The notes: a model not told the origin generated them from the sequence alone. A stretch of 64,000 nucleotides of DNA from Timema cristinae (GCA_039000515.1 JBCFYV010000012.1:41523025-41587024), one strand, 5' to 3'; counted from the stretch's first letter, positions 1 to 12,089 are shown. A program made the numbers and translations.

Positions 1-480
1 AATTTGTCGCTGGAAGCCACGACGTTCGCCAACCCATGCGTGTTAAGTGTTCCTGTCTCATACATTCATATCTGTTTCCTCTGTTTTACCAACTCGGTGA
101 CGCTTCGCATATTAAAAAAGTCTATACGCAAGGATGAACCTCAACTCAGTCTACATACAAAATTACAAAGAAAGCTATGATATAAAAACTAGCGAAGAAT
201 GAATTGAGTTATTTTTTTTTTAAATTATTTGCATTGATAATCATTTAGTCAAATCTCTTCATCCGTTGAGTGAGACGTAATTCAGAATGTCTATTTATGG
301 CTGTAATTTATTGTAATATTTTAAAGATTTTATTATAGACTTAATACTTCTAGACTGCGCACAGTACAATTTTCAAAGGAAGCACCTTTTTGCCAGTTAG
401 AAAAGTTACTAGATCTACTTTCATTTATTCATACGTCAGGTCATGTTATTTTCAGCTCTCTTTTTTTATATATATTATCA
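1..480. other. AT-rich intergenic DNA, nothing recognised
   Basis: No convincing coding region, RNA gene or repeat structure was seen in this stretch on either strand. Confidence 0.4.
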
Positions 481-486
481 ATACAT

Positions 487-800
487 AGACCACCTATGTT
501 GTCTAGTGATCAGAGTTCCTGACTACGTATCTAAAGATCTCAAATTTGATCCCCGGCGCTTCCAAATTCTTCTGTGAAGCAATTGGTCTCAATCGGGGTT
601 AAGCTCAGCATCATTAGGACAAAATGAAGGGCTATTTAAATGTAAAAGTAGCAACTCCGGTCTTGAAAACTGAGATTAACGGCAGGAGAGCTCATTGTGA
701 TGACCACATAACACCCTCTATCCGCAGAAGTTGGCACAATCTTTGCCAACAGAATGTGGCCACTTGGTCAGTATAGCCCAATTGCTGGCTGATACCTAGG
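487..800 (+). repeat. tRNA-derived SINE-like copy
   Basis: A tRNA-like head is visible: an A-box-like stretch near 498-512 (gttgtctagtgatcagag) and a B-box-like stretch near 545-555 (tttgatcccc). A roughly 240-base unrelated body follows and then a TA-rich tail. The body does not match the SINE families seen elsewhere in the window, so this would be a separate family. The call rests on the head only. Confidence 0.45.
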
Positions 801-804
801 AGTT

Positions 805-1040
805 TTCTTATATATGTATATATAATTATTATAGTGTATGCATAATTGTATGTATATACATATTTATAAAGATATTTATACGTAATTAAATAGGTTTATG
901 TATAATTATATATAAATGTAATTAAATGTTTTAATTATGTATATACTGGTATAATATAGTTAAATATATTTAATTTTATATATACTTATATATAATTATT
1001 TAACATTATGTTTATATAGGGTATACTCATAAATATATAA
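805..1040. repeat. TA-rich simple sequence
   Basis: Low-complexity TATA/ATAT/AATT sequence between the SINE-like copy and the Helitron. The Helitron 5' end abuts it at an A|TC junction. Confidence 0.7.
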
Positions 1041-1653
1041 TCTTATAAATAAAAATGAATGGCTAAATGTGTTGCTAACCGCAAAACTCGAGAACGGCTG
1101 GACCAATTCGGCTAATTTTTTCTCTCTAATATTCGTTAAAGTCCGAGGAAGGTTCTTATGAAGATAAAAATAGGAAAAATTACACTGAAAAACGTAAAAA
1201 CCACATTTTTCTTTTTCCCATTCAAACTGTTCTTAGCTTTCAATTCTAGGGATGGCGAACTGAGATAGATTAATCGAAGAATCGATTTTTTTTTTTGGTC
1301 CTGAAGATCGATTTGAGCAATGAATCGATTAAGTGAATCGATCTCAGACACCTTAAAATCGACTTTCAATTCATTTACTTACTGTTTCGTTTTATTCAAA
1401 TAAAACAAAAGAGTACCAAACCATAATATAAAGAAAAAAACATTTGAAATTTAATTAGTAACTTTGAATGCATCCGTAGAGTTGACACTTTTTTTTTTAT
1501 GAATGTAACCTTAAAATTAATATAAACTACTTGAATGCATCCGTAGATTTGACATTTTCTCTCTCTAAGATATACAGTTTGAAGTTCCTCGATTTATCTT
1601 TGGTTGACTGGTTTATTTTGTGTATGTTTCCATTTATACTTAGTCCAAGACTC

Positions 1654-4600
1654 ATGCCGCCTATAAGACGCGGGGGGAGCAATTTGGGTCGAAGAACTCT
1701 AAATGCTAGAAAACAAGATAATTTTCATTCTAATCGGACTGCACAGCAACGTGAAGAGCGAAATGAAATTGAAAGGATTCGGATATCACAAACCCGTGCA
1801 GCACATCATTCAGCTAAGAATCTTGCCGGTTTTAAACGAGCTGCTTTCAGTTACGATGTTTCAATTGACTACAGTGCCTACCAATGCGTTGCTATTGGAT
1901 CTATGAACTCAAGTTTGCTCACATTGTAAGGCATTGAAATACAAAAATGAAGCTTTTGGATTGCGTTGCGCAAATGGCAAAGTGAAATTAGTGCCATTGG
2001 TTCCGCCACCAGAGCCATTGTACTCATTGGTTTCAGAAACAGGAACGGATTCAATACATTTCCTTACTAATATCCAAAAATATAAAAACTGCTTCCAAAT
2101 GACTTCATTTGGGGCAAAAAATGTAGTTCGGGACAACTTCATGCCAACTTTCAAGGTAATATATAAAAAACAGACTTATCCCCCATATTGCTTTGTTTAT
2201 TTTATTTTATAGTTTTTGTAACAAAAGAAATAAACCTGTATTTTTAATTCACAGAGACAAGGCCATATATATCACCGAGCAGGCTCACTGTTACCGGTGT
2301 CAGATGACGACTACAAATTCCTGCAAATTAATTTCATGGGCAATTCAACACAAGAAATTGATTTGCGTTGTGCACATAACAGTTCAGTGAAGAGGTCTAT
2401 TGAAGAAGAATTACAAATTTTCTTCCATCAACACAATCAGTTGATTACATTGTTTAAAACTGCACTGGATCTCATGCCATATGATAATCACAAAATTGTA
2501 ATCAGAACTGATAAAACTCCTGTGGGCCAACACGCAAGACGTTTCAATGCACCAACAATGGATGAAGTTCCCATTGTTATAGTTTGAGAAAATTTGGAAA
2601 CCCGTGATATTGTTTTACATCGCCGGAATGATCAGTTACAGCGTGTGTATGAAACACACCGCTCATATGATGCGCTACAATATCCCATCATGTTTTGGCA
2701 AGGTGAAGATTGTTATCACTTCTATATCAAGATGATAAATCCCCTTACAGCTAATTACAAATTTGGTTTAGCAAGGGAAAAAAATTTCAACCACGGAAAC
2801 AAGGAAAACCAGTTCCAGGTTACCCAAATGTATATTCCACCGATGCAATAGGTCGAATTTATTCAGTCCATCCAAGCAACAATGAGTGTTTTTATATGCG
2901 ATTGCTATTAGTCAATGTTCAAGGTCCAACATCATTTCAACAGTTACGAACTGTTAATGGTGAATTGTGTGGCTCTTACAGAGAAGCCTGTCAACGTTTG
3001 CAACTGTTAGAAAATGACGCTCATTGGGATCAAACTCTTAATGATGCTATAATTTCTTCACAAGATTATCAAATACGAACATTGTTTTATATAATTATAT
3101 CAACATGCTTCCCATCAAAACCAATTTATTTATGTATCAAATAAAAATATGATATGTGTGACGATATCTTGCATCAAATGCGCATTAGAACAGGAAATCC
3201 AAATTTACAAGTCAGTGAAGAAATTTACAACGAGGCATTAATATCAATTGAGAACATGTGCTTGATGATGTCAAACAAAGTATTATCTCAATTAGGCATG
3301 GCCGCGAATCGCCCAATGCACGACGCTTTTAATCAAGAGTTGCAACGAGAAAAACTGTACGATCTCGATGCTTTAAGAGAATCAGTCCAAATAAATCTTC
3401 CGCTGTTGAACCAACAACAAAAGTATGTATTTGATACTCTTATAGAAGTTGTACATGATGGAACTGGAGGGATTTACTTCTTGGACGCTCCCGGTGGTAC
3501 AGGAAAAACTTTTTTGATTTATTTGATTTTAGCAACAATTCGGTCACACAATGAAACTGCACTCACACTTGCTTCATCAGGCATTTCAGCTACATTGTTG
3601 GAAGGTGGTCGAACAGCCCATTCAGCGCTAAAATTGCCATTGAATATGCAAAGCAACGAAACTCCGATCTGCAACATTTGGAAGAACTCTGCAATGGCAA
3701 AGGTTTGCAGCAATGTACATTGATAGTATGGGATGAATGCACGATGGCACATAAAAAGTGTTTGGATACATTAGACCGAACCATGCAAGATCTGCGGAGC
3801 AATCACAACCGATTTGGTGGTCCGATGATTTTGATATCAGGAGATTTTCGTCAAACATTGCCAGTGATTCCATGGTCAACGCCAGCTGATGAACTTAATG
3901 CATGTTTAAAGTCCTCCGTTTTGTGGAAACACGTAAAAATACTAAATTTAAGCAAGAATATGCGTGTCGAGTTGCAAAATGATCGATCTGGAGAAATATT
4001 TTTAAAACAACTCATTGACATAGGTAATGGCAACTTCGCTTTAGACTCTTTCACTGGCTGCCTTACCTTTCCTGATAATTTTTGTCAGTTTACTGATTAA
4101 AAAACCAAACTCATTCAAAAGGTGATCCCAAATGATGCTCAAAATTACAGAGATCATATTTGGTTGAGCAAACGAGCTATATTGGCTCCCAAAAACATGG
4201 ATGTAAATGAATTAAATTTCAAAATTCAAAATTAAATTGCCGGTGAACTGAGGACATACAAATCAGTTTATTCCGCTACTAACCAAGAGGATGTCGTGAA
4301 CTATCCACCCGAATTTTTGAACTTGCTGGATTTGCCAGGATTGCTGCCTCACAATCTTCAATTAAAGGTCGGATCAGTGATCATAATGTTGCGAAATATC
4401 AACCAACCACGTCTTTGTAACGGCACACGGCTAGCGGTGAAAAAATTACTGAACGTGATCGAAGCAACCATTGTAAAGGGAAAGTATAAAGGAGAAGACG
4501 TGTTGATACCACGCATCCCAATGATTCCGACTGACATACCATTTGATTTTAAACGACTGCAGTTTCCAGTGCGGCTTGCTTTCGCTATGACCATAAATAT

Positions 4601-4752
4601 TGAGTGTTTTCGGCCTTAATCTTGAAAACCCATGTTTCTCGCATGGACAATTGTATGTTGCTTGTTCCCGTGTTGGAAAACCATCAGCTTTGTTTGTTTA
4701 CGCGCCAGGTAATCAAACAAAAAATATCGTGCACCATAAAGCATTACAATGA
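1654..4752 (+). pseudogene. Helitron RepHel (PIF1-like helicase) pseudogene, HUH domain deleted
   Basis: Helitron proteins join a rolling-circle HUH nuclease (Rep) to a PIF1-family DNA helicase. Here the N-terminal part starts at the ATG at 1654 (MPPIRRGG). A 99-base GT-AG intron at 2156-2254 removes a non-coding stretch and restores frame (FK|RQGHIYH). At about 2745 the sequence jumps from the region just before Rep to a region well after it, so several hundred codons, including all HUH motifs, are missing. The helicase follows: Walker A at about 3487-3515 (DAPGGTGKTF), Walker B at about 3726-3745 (VWDEC), later motifs to LVIMLRN-like at about 4380, and the C-terminal SHGQLYVACSRVG block at about 4640-4675. 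Several frameshifts and stops (for example after 1926, 2585, 3143, 4098 and 4617) break it. Family identity is secure; it is not functional. Confidence 0.88.
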
Positions 4753-4994
4753 AAATATCATTTAACACAATATTACTAAAGTATTGCAGTATACGAAATA
4801 GAAAACTGAATTTTGTAAGAAGTTGTTGTTTATGATTGTGACATTAAAAATACATAGAAAAGTATATTAACATTATGCAAATTTATTGTTTATTCCACGG
4901 TAAATATTTGATAGTAAATACATAAAGTTATTACTCTGGATTACGTTTATATTCAATTTTTTGTTTAAATTACACATTTGTGACTGTATATTAT

Positions 4995-5107
4995 CACAAA
5001 CTTATCTGTTCTGGTGACCATTACTGAAAACAGAAGCTGTCATCACGACATGTTCACTTTATAAGCGACGCCATCACCAGAACTTGACCAGAAAAGATAA
5101 GTTTGTG
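4995..5107. repeat. Imperfect inverted repeat inside Helitron 3' region
   Basis: The left arm at 4995-5017 (cacaaacttatctgttctgg and on) is the reverse complement of the right arm at 5074-5107, except for an 11-base insertion in the right arm. The roughly 56 bases between could form a loop. It could be a small MITE that landed in the Helitron or part of the Helitron 3' non-coding sequence. Confidence 0.6.
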
Positions 5108-5788
5108 GGACTGCCACAGTCCAATAGCTTTTGACAGAACGACGTCTGTCGGGTGAGCTAGTCTATATTAATAAAATGAAGTGTTTGTGTGACTGTGTGT
5201 CTATAGTGACATGAAAATTGAAAGTTGTCTTCTTTAAAATAAATATTTATTGAGTATAATGTTGGTTTTAAATTCTTTAAAAATCCACATTATCAGCAAC
5301 ACTACAATAAATATTATTAATCCCTGTCAAAGTGGTCAATTTAGCAACTTTATCGCTAGACCTAGTGACTTTTAAGGATCTGAAAAACGACTAATTTACA
5401 TTTTTAGAGCCTAGCGACTAATCTAGCGATTGGTGATTTTCCTTAATTTTCTGTTAAGCTCATAAGCTTTGCGCGATATCTATCGCATGCAAAGGTCTGG
5501 AATTTTAAAATTAGTAGCCCCTGTTTACAAACATGTGCACCTTGAGCCTTACATTTTTAAATTTTGATTAGACTAATTTTTTAGTTTTTTAGAATTTATT
5601 AAAAACTGAGTCGGAAGAATTCAAATGATGAGATTATTTTTCTATTTGTTTGAAACAAAGAAGAGCTTTGCCTGAGGTAACCACGCTGTACATTGAATAT
5701 AGACTATTTATATGTAATTAACTAATTATATATATAACTAGCACAAGTGCCCGGCTTTGCCCGGAGTAACCACGCAATGTACAGAGTG

Positions 5789-6152
5789 GATAACATTAAG
5801 CTAACTTAATTATTAATGTATATAATATTTATAGCTTATAGATTTATACAACTAGTAATATAATTATATATAATAATTATATTTAATAAACATAATCATA
5901 TACGGCCTCATTATATAAAATTATATATAAGAATATATAGACTATTTATATATATATATTTATATACAATTAGTTAATTATATATTATATACATTTAGTT
6001 AATTATATACAATTAGATAATTATATATAAATAGTCTATATATTAAAATTATATATAAGAATAATTATTATGTATAATTATAGTACTAGTTGTATCAATC
6101 TATAGGCTATAAATATTATATACATTAATAATTAAGTTAGCTTAATGTTATC
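5789..6152. repeat. AT-rich palindromic repeat with about 90-bp arms
   Basis: The left arm (from gataacattaagctaactt at 5789) matches the reverse complement of the right arm (ending aagcttaatgttatc-like at 6152) over about 90 bases with few mismatches. A second AT-rich inverted pair lies inside it (tatagactatttatatata near 5935 against its complement near 6025). Just upstream is a motif common at insect repeat boundaries (gtgcccggctttgcccgg, about 5748-5765). No coding capacity. Probably a non-autonomous DNA element; the class is unknown. Confidence 0.6.
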
Positions 6153-6169
6153 ATTGTTGGGTACAAAAA

Positions 6170-6740
6170 TATGTATTTTTGTATTTTCTAAAAGGCCTTT
6201 CCTATGAAAATGGGGTCATACCTAGCCAGTGTCCCCGTTCCGGAAGCAACCAAAATTTCTATCAGGAAGGGACATGAAATAACGCAAGAAAGTCGAAGTA
6301 AATAATGTGCACTTGGTTTATCTAGAAAGGTAGTAGTAGTTCCTTGACGGATTACACTATATCTTATAAGCTACGCTATAGTGGAAACGTGCAAGATAAG
6401 CTCGGAAATAATAGAGTGTAATTATGTATACAGCATAACCTATAAATGTCATCGTACCTAAACAAAAAATTGTATAAGCAAAATTGACTGCTTTACCAAG
6501 ATTAAAACATTTATAGTAAAGCCTAACACCGGTTCAGACGTTTTGTTGGTTTTGGGCAAATTTTAACCTCAAGACCTTTTCCTAGATATCTCCACCCCTT
6601 ATTTATGACTTTGGGAAACCTGTCACAGAGCGTTCATACATTCACTGGAGTTGACTTTTATAACATTCTTAATTACTTTATGGCATTAAAAACTTGAAAG
6701 TTCATTGCTTAACTCACAAAAGTCTTGTGCTAGCTCTATT
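6170..6740. other. No feature seen
   Basis: Intergenic sequence between the palindromic repeat and a SINE-A copy. No gene or structured repeat was recognised. Confidence 0.4.
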
Positions 6741-6746
6741 CGGTCG

Positions 6747-7009
6747 GGTGACCTGGCGGTCTAGGGGTAAGGTGTCGGATTTCTGTGTCCGGGGTTCAAT
6801 CCTCGGTCCTGGCAAAGATTTATCTGATTTCCAAACCCTTTCTCCACCTCTGACAAGACATCTTGTGAATGTGGGGAATGCCAGGCCGCCACCGTGGTTC
6901 GGATTCCACGTTAAACTGTAGGTCCTCCAGTTCATCTCACAATCACCCATCCATTACACATTAGCGTAAGTGCGTATAACCCGAACGGGTAGTAAGACGC
7001 TGTGATAAC

Positions 7010-7066
<57 letters not shown>
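6747..7066 (+). repeat. SINE-A, full-length copy
   Basis: Best plus-strand example of the family I call SINE-A. The order is a tRNA-like head with A box (tggcggtctaggggtaagg, about 6752) and B box (gggttcaatcc, about 6792), a body containing acctctgacaagacatcttg, a 3' hairpin tail with CCCGAACGGG (about 6979), then (TAA)n. The sequence cttgtgctagctct occurs both upstream (6724) and 35 bases beyond the tail (7102), and a short local duplication (ccaccacattacac) follows, so the target-site duplication is blurred. Confidence 0.88.
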
Positions 7067-7267
7067 CTAACCAATCCACCACATTACACACTATTTCTAT
7101 CTTGTGCTAGCTCTAACCAGTCCACCACATTACACCCCCCGTCTCTTTCAGGTCTATTCTAGTATGATATTCCCATCTGCGTCTAGGTCTTCCCAATGGT
7201 GGTCTCTCTACATTATAACATATAATTAGTACATCACTTTTATTTACATCCTCCTCAGCAAATAATA

Positions 7268-7530
7268 TCAACAGACTCGCTTCGGTGGCCACATGTTCTA
7301 AGATGTTACATTTGCAATAGACTAGACTCCCAATGACGTGGAGATTGAGGTTCAAATCTCAGTCAGGTTCACTGAGTTGTTTTTTTTCAAAATGGTTTTC
7401 CTCCACTCTTCCTACCTGAAAATGTGGGTACACTTTCTATAAATATAACCTTTCTGATCCCTAGAAACCATTACCGTAATTAGGTCATAAGCGTATAACC
7501 CGAACGGGTACTAAGACGCGGTGATATAAA
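7268..7530 (+). repeat. SINE-B copy
   Basis: A second tRNA-headed family. The head reads cttcggtggccacatgttct with a B-box-like gaggttcaaatctc at about 7346. The body contains ttttccnccctcttcc-like and aatgtgggtacac motifs. The tail, gtataacccgaacgggtact then aagacgcggtg, is the same as in SINE-A although head and body differ. Confidence 0.8.
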
Positions 7531-7968
7531 AACATCTATAGCTTTGATCTTTGAAATATTACTCACTGTGAGATCATTAAAAACATAAATGCTGCTGACT
7601 CTAGTCAGTGCCTGTTGGTTTTGGCTGTTATAAATTTGACGCATTGTTTAATCAGAATAGGTCTATTAGGCTTACAATAGCCTTTGCCTAAGTTATTATT
7701 TTGAGTATAGCCGTTGAGTGTATATATACATAGATACTTTCAATGGTATAGCCTTACATATGTTATGATGACTCAATTTTTAACTATAACACCCCTTTGT
7801 TATGAAAAACCATATGTGCGCTTGAATCCAAAGAAATAAAACACTTGAAATGTAGATATATCATAATTTTATTCAAAATGGTTTACATTAGATGTAAAAT
7901 CAATTATGGAATGATATTTAAAATTAAATTAAATTATTTGCATACAAATCTGCTTCTTTTTTTTAATC

Positions 7969-8168
7969 AGTGCGTCTTAAGACAAGCACAGAATACTTGC
8001 ATTTAATTTAACTACTGGAGAAGTGATGAGGAATGTACAATTTGTGAGAAATGTATCTACACTCGTATGAAAAGAAAGGGGAAGACTATTTAGAAAAAAA
8101 ACTTCAATATTTCCAGCTGGGATTCTAACCCAATCTCCTCGTCACTGGTGAACTAAACTAGACAAGCC
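7969..8168 (-). repeat. SINE-B-like copy, degraded
   Basis: In reverse orientation a B-box-like gggttagaatcc (complement of ggattctaaccc at about 8122) is followed by SINE-B body motifs (gatgaggaatgta at 8025). The 3' tail is eroded (cagtgcgtcttaag at about 7969). Confidence 0.5.
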
Positions 8169-8285
8169 TTTTGTTTAGTTTATATCCCTTCTTGCTATGT
8201 TGGTAATTCGTTAGTAACCATGATGTTAAACTTAACAAATAAAAAAATTAGGGATATTTAACGTGCACTTTTTGAACCAACAGCT

Positions 8286-8360
8286 CAGTGGTGGCCAAAC
8301 ATTCATTCTGGCATGCCACTCACTTGTGCTAATAATTTTGGGCGTGCCACTAAACTCTAA
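8286..8360 (+). repeat. Possible hAT-type terminus
   Basis: The sequence cagtggtggccaaac at about 8286 resembles the terminal repeats of many hAT elements (CAGNGGTNNNCAAAC). I did not find a matching right end or an 8-bp duplication, so this is only a candidate end. Confidence 0.3.
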
Positions 8361-9164
8361 AATATCTAATATAACCTAGCTTAGTACTATCACCATCTTT
8401 CAAAGAATATAATCAAAGGTTATTAGGCCTATTTTAAAATGTATAGCGTAATATATTTAATTCCTGAAAGGATAAGGAGCTTTGGGGTATTTTGTTTATT
8501 TTAATATAAATATCAGATAAAAATGAATCGGGAATAAAAATTTATAATATTTATAGTTCTATTGAAAAGTAGTTACATGTTCAAGATTATACGTTCCAAA
8601 AATAATCCATTACTAACTACACTGTTTACACACCATAGACCTAATTGTATGATTATGTTTATTTATGATAAATAATGACAGTTTTAACAACTAAGTAATA
8701 GTTGAAATCACAACAACTTTTAACCATAAAAAACAAATATATGAGTTCTTAGTGAGGTTTCTGGATTTCTTTGAAATCCATAAGTTCATTCATGTTTGGA
8801 TTTATTATGGAATAAGTAAGAAGACTCACGTTTCTTAGATTCTTATCAATGATAGCTTATTTTTGTCAAGTTCACAATCTAAGATGTATGCTCACAGATG
8901 AACATAGAACCAAAGCTGAAAAAATATATCAAGGTCTAATCTTTTTATGTAAGAAACTGGCAGAGAGGAAGGCATTTTCCCAGAAGATGGAAAATTATTG
9001 GCTGGATGAATTCCCAAGTCCTATTTCCTTGTACTTTCCGTAGTTTGCAGCCTTGTTCTGATGATCAGAATACATATTGTACATTATGAGGGTAGAGAAC
9101 AATTTCCTTTGTCGTGACACCACAAAACAAAATATTTTTAAGAAAAACTAGATCTCCGATTCGA

Positions 9165-9330
9165 TCCGACAGCTTAGCTCAGTCGGTAGCGTGTATGTAT
9201 ATTTCACTAAGGATCCCAGGTTTGGTACCTGGAATGGTAGAAAAATTTATAATTGGTGAAATGTGGGTTTAACCATTCACTATGATAATTTCACGGCCGG
9301 GGACTCGATGCTGGGTCTGTCTTAGTCTAA
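9165..9330 (+). repeat. SINE-D copy (tRNA-like head)
   Basis: The head agcttagctcagtcggtagc near 9170 with a B-box-like gtttggtacc near 9220 resembles a tRNA. It is followed by a body motif (aattggtgaaatgtggg) that recurs in copies at 17.9 and 50.3 kb. The acceptor stem and a proper anticodon loop are not conserved, so it is not a functional tRNA gene. Confidence 0.55.
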
Positions 9331-10760
9331 AGTTAGATTATAAGGCATATGAAGCTACGACAGGCCTAGCAAGGCTGTAGTGGAAAATACAGTATATGGT
9401 GAATGAAAAACTGTCCCAGAGTTATAGGCTGTAAACAGTAATGGATGTAAATATAAAAGTAAGATATAAGATTCTAACCGTTTGCTTTGATCTAAGAAAT
9501 GGATAATTTCACATAAGGCGTCTCTTAAAATCGCCTATTTTCACCGTTTAATGGATTGATTTTAAATGTTAAAACTTGTTAATACCTTAAGTATGCTATT
9601 CTTTAGAAAATTAATTGAACCGAATTGTTCTTAAGATTGGTAAGTATTCTTGTATGCAATAGAGCTTAACAGGCACTGTTAGTTTCGTGCATTGTTGCCA
9701 AAATTGAAAAGCCAAAAACATATAGTTTGACAAAAGGGAAACTAAATAATGAGAATAACTATTAAACTCATCTAAACTTCATATTTATCAAGCGACAAAT
9801 GAAGAAAACTGCACTTTTATACATTTTCCGGTTGTAACGAAGTTGTGTAATACTGTAAATAATTTTTTGGTTAATCGGCCTTGAGATGGACTCTTCAATC
9901 TTCCTACCAGTGACAAGGGATGCAAATCTTGAGTTCTTAGGGAGAAAAAAGGAAGAGCAAAAAAAACAAACAAAAAAAACCACCGCAGTTTGATTTAGTA
10001 GTCCACACGAACGGTCGATTCGTCGCCATGAAAAACAACATATAAATCCATATAGAGTCCTTTGGTATTTAACAGTAATGCTGGGCTCACAATTTCCAAT
10101 TTAAGAGTTAAAAGCTATGCATGTCATTTACACGCGCTTAAACTTATAATTTAGAATTTAAAGATTCAAAAATTGAACTTAACCTTGTAGCCTAAGTTTA
10201 GCAAATAATAAATACCTGTAGCAGAATACTCTAGCGGATAGAAGTTACATTATAAAAGCGTCAAGTTATTTAAACGCGAATGATAAATCACTTTAACCCA
10301 AATTAAAACTAATGATGGTAAGGGGGCCACCTATTTGAGCACTGATGCATTGTCGATGTTCAGGGATTCCATATAATTTGAAGAGTGATTTGTTATTTCA
10401 AAGTATAGTTCGCTCTAAAATGGAGTCGAATGATATCAAAATGTACCTATAAGGTTAAAAAAATCTTTCCTTTTACATTTTAACATTTAAAAGCAAATCA
10501 TAAGAAGGTAAAACTAGATGATTTTTAACGATGCTTTACGCGAAATGTTACTGTTCTGAGATCAAAGTTAATGGTTAGAAGTTTAGATCTAGCCTTGCTT
10601 AGAAATAGTTTTTTTTTTTAAGATTCACAACAAAGACTTTTAAAATACTTAACAGTTATTTTAAGAGCTATACAGATTTATAGCGGTCATTCCCATTTTA
10701 AATACCACAGAGAGAAGATATTTTCCTTTAAAAAGGTGGTGCCCTTAATACATATTCTGT
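9331..10760. other. No feature seen
   Basis: About 1.4 kb of AT-rich sequence without recognised genes, tandem repeats or transposon termini. Two overlapping minus-strand frames of 61-71 codons at about 9770-9980 have no recognisable motifs and look like chance. Confidence 0.4.
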
Positions 10761-10764
10761 TTAC

Positions 10765-10990
10765 ACTGCCCCTTACTGCTCGTTCAGGTGATAAGCATTT
10801 TATTTACATTAATGGATAAAGAAAGTAGAATATTTAGACGAAATTTACCACCATTTGTGGTGAGGGAGAGCTGGAAATTATTTAAAAAGAGTCAGCCTCG
10901 ATATATCCAGTTAGAATTACAACCCAATCCTCCCACATCATCGTCTAACCAATTTAGGTGATCTAGGAATAATCCACCTGTCCAGCTATG
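10765..10990 (-). repeat. SINE-B-like copy, degraded
   Basis: Minus-strand organisation: an eroded tail (cttactgctcgttcaggtg, about 10772), body, and a B-box-like complement (attacaacccaatcctccc, about 10917). Confidence 0.5.
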
Positions 10991-10999
10991 CATGTGACT

Positions 11000-11755
11000 T
11001 TAGCTTTGATTAATCCACCAAGTACTCGAGTAGACTAATGCATCTAGCTTCTAATTTATTGGTTGTGAATCAAGCTTACGTATCTACAAGCTGTCAAAAT
11101 TTAAACGATATATGAGCTCTGGGGAAATATGAGTAAGAAGTGAATTACGAGCACGGAGTCAAAGGGGTTGTGGAGGAAACCTAACAATAACAAAATACGT
11201 GTACAGAATGTTTTATTCGATTATTATTCAACATTTCAAATAGCTTCGTGTTTCTTTCATTAACGTTCAGGAAATGGAAGACAAAGAGAATGGGCTTATG
11301 TTTTTGAGATGTAATGCTTCGTAATTAAAAGTGTTTGATAACATAGATGTATATATTAAAAAACATTAATTAAAACTCATTAAAGTTGAAATTTTAGATT
11401 TTTAAAATATTTACTTTTGGCTTTAAAGTCACGTATTTGGTATTTACTTTGGTATATGGGGGAACAAAGAAGCACTAAAGTATTTACTTTGCAACATTGC
11501 TGTACACACCATCGGGCAAAGTTATAGTCTGGTTTTGCCAGCAATAAGGGTCAGTGAATTAATCCCGATGGTTGTATCGAGGTGGCTTTCCTTAAATGAT
11601 TTATTTCTCTCTTTTAACGAAAACATGGCTACATTTCCTCTACATTTTACCTTTATAATACCTGCCTCATTAGTGTAAATATGTGAACATCCTGGACGAG
11701 TTACTAGTAAGAAGTGGTGGAAACAAAATAAACCCATAAAATAAATATTATTTAA
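11000..11755. other. No feature seen
   Basis: AT-rich intergenic stretch. An 82-codon minus-strand frame at 11522-11770 overlaps the tRNA-like sequence that follows and has no recognisable motif. Confidence 0.4.
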
Positions 11756-11764
11756 ATTGAAAAA

Positions 11765-11838
11765 TGACATCTGAGCACGGGAGTCGAACTCGAGATATTT
11801 GACCTAGTACGCCAATGCTCTTACCACTGAGATATACA
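11765..11838 (-). repeat. tRNA-like SINE head
   Basis: On the minus strand the sequence reads tatctcagtggtaagagc (A box) and gagttcgactcccgtgctc (B box), very close to a tRNA core. The same type of head recurs at 14999-15073 and, more diverged, at 12090-12155. No paired acceptor stem is obvious, so a SINE head is preferred over a real tRNA gene. Confidence 0.55.
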
Positions 11839-12089
11839 GGAGTCATCCCATTCCCAGGGACATTATTATCTAATATTTTAAGGCAGAGTTTGTGATGGAC
11901 GTGTGGCAATTATCAACTACATATGCGGGATCAATTAAGATCACGAGCTATCAGATAACGCAACTACCGACTCGGGAGGGCTTTATGCTGCCAATAATAC
12001 AATGACTACTGTGTGGATACGCGTATCATAATGGATTAAATAACAAAGCTATTGTATTTGATAATTATACAACTAAAACCGTATCCTGG

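Larger units (their letters stand above)
1041..5161 (+). mobile_element. Helitron, internally deleted, non-autonomous
   Basis: The left end begins with TC (tcttataaataaaaatg) directly after an A. It is followed by the non-coding preamble seen in arthropod Helitrons (around 1070-1115, gctaaccgcaaaactcgag). The right end carries a short hairpin (GACAGA at 5133-5138 pairing with TCTGTC at 5145-5150), then gggtgagCTAG ending at 5161, and the next base is T. Insertion between A and T with a TC start, a 3' hairpin and a CTAG-like end is the Helitron signature, here about 4.1 kb long. The coding part is a broken RepHel gene that has lost its Rep (HUH nuclease) domain, so the copy could only have moved in trans. 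A small inverted repeat lies in the 3' non-coding part. Confidence 0.85.

Noticed and set aside
6714..6950. Frames of 60-78 codons recurring in SINE copies (for example 6714-6950, 38560-38742, 45146-45328, 46743-46946)
   Set aside because: The same peptide arises from the SINE-A sequence each time it is open; it is a by-product of the repeat, not a protein family.
8849..9043. 64-codon frame as a small gene
   Set aside because: Composition and surroundings give no support; most likely chance or a decayed repeat.
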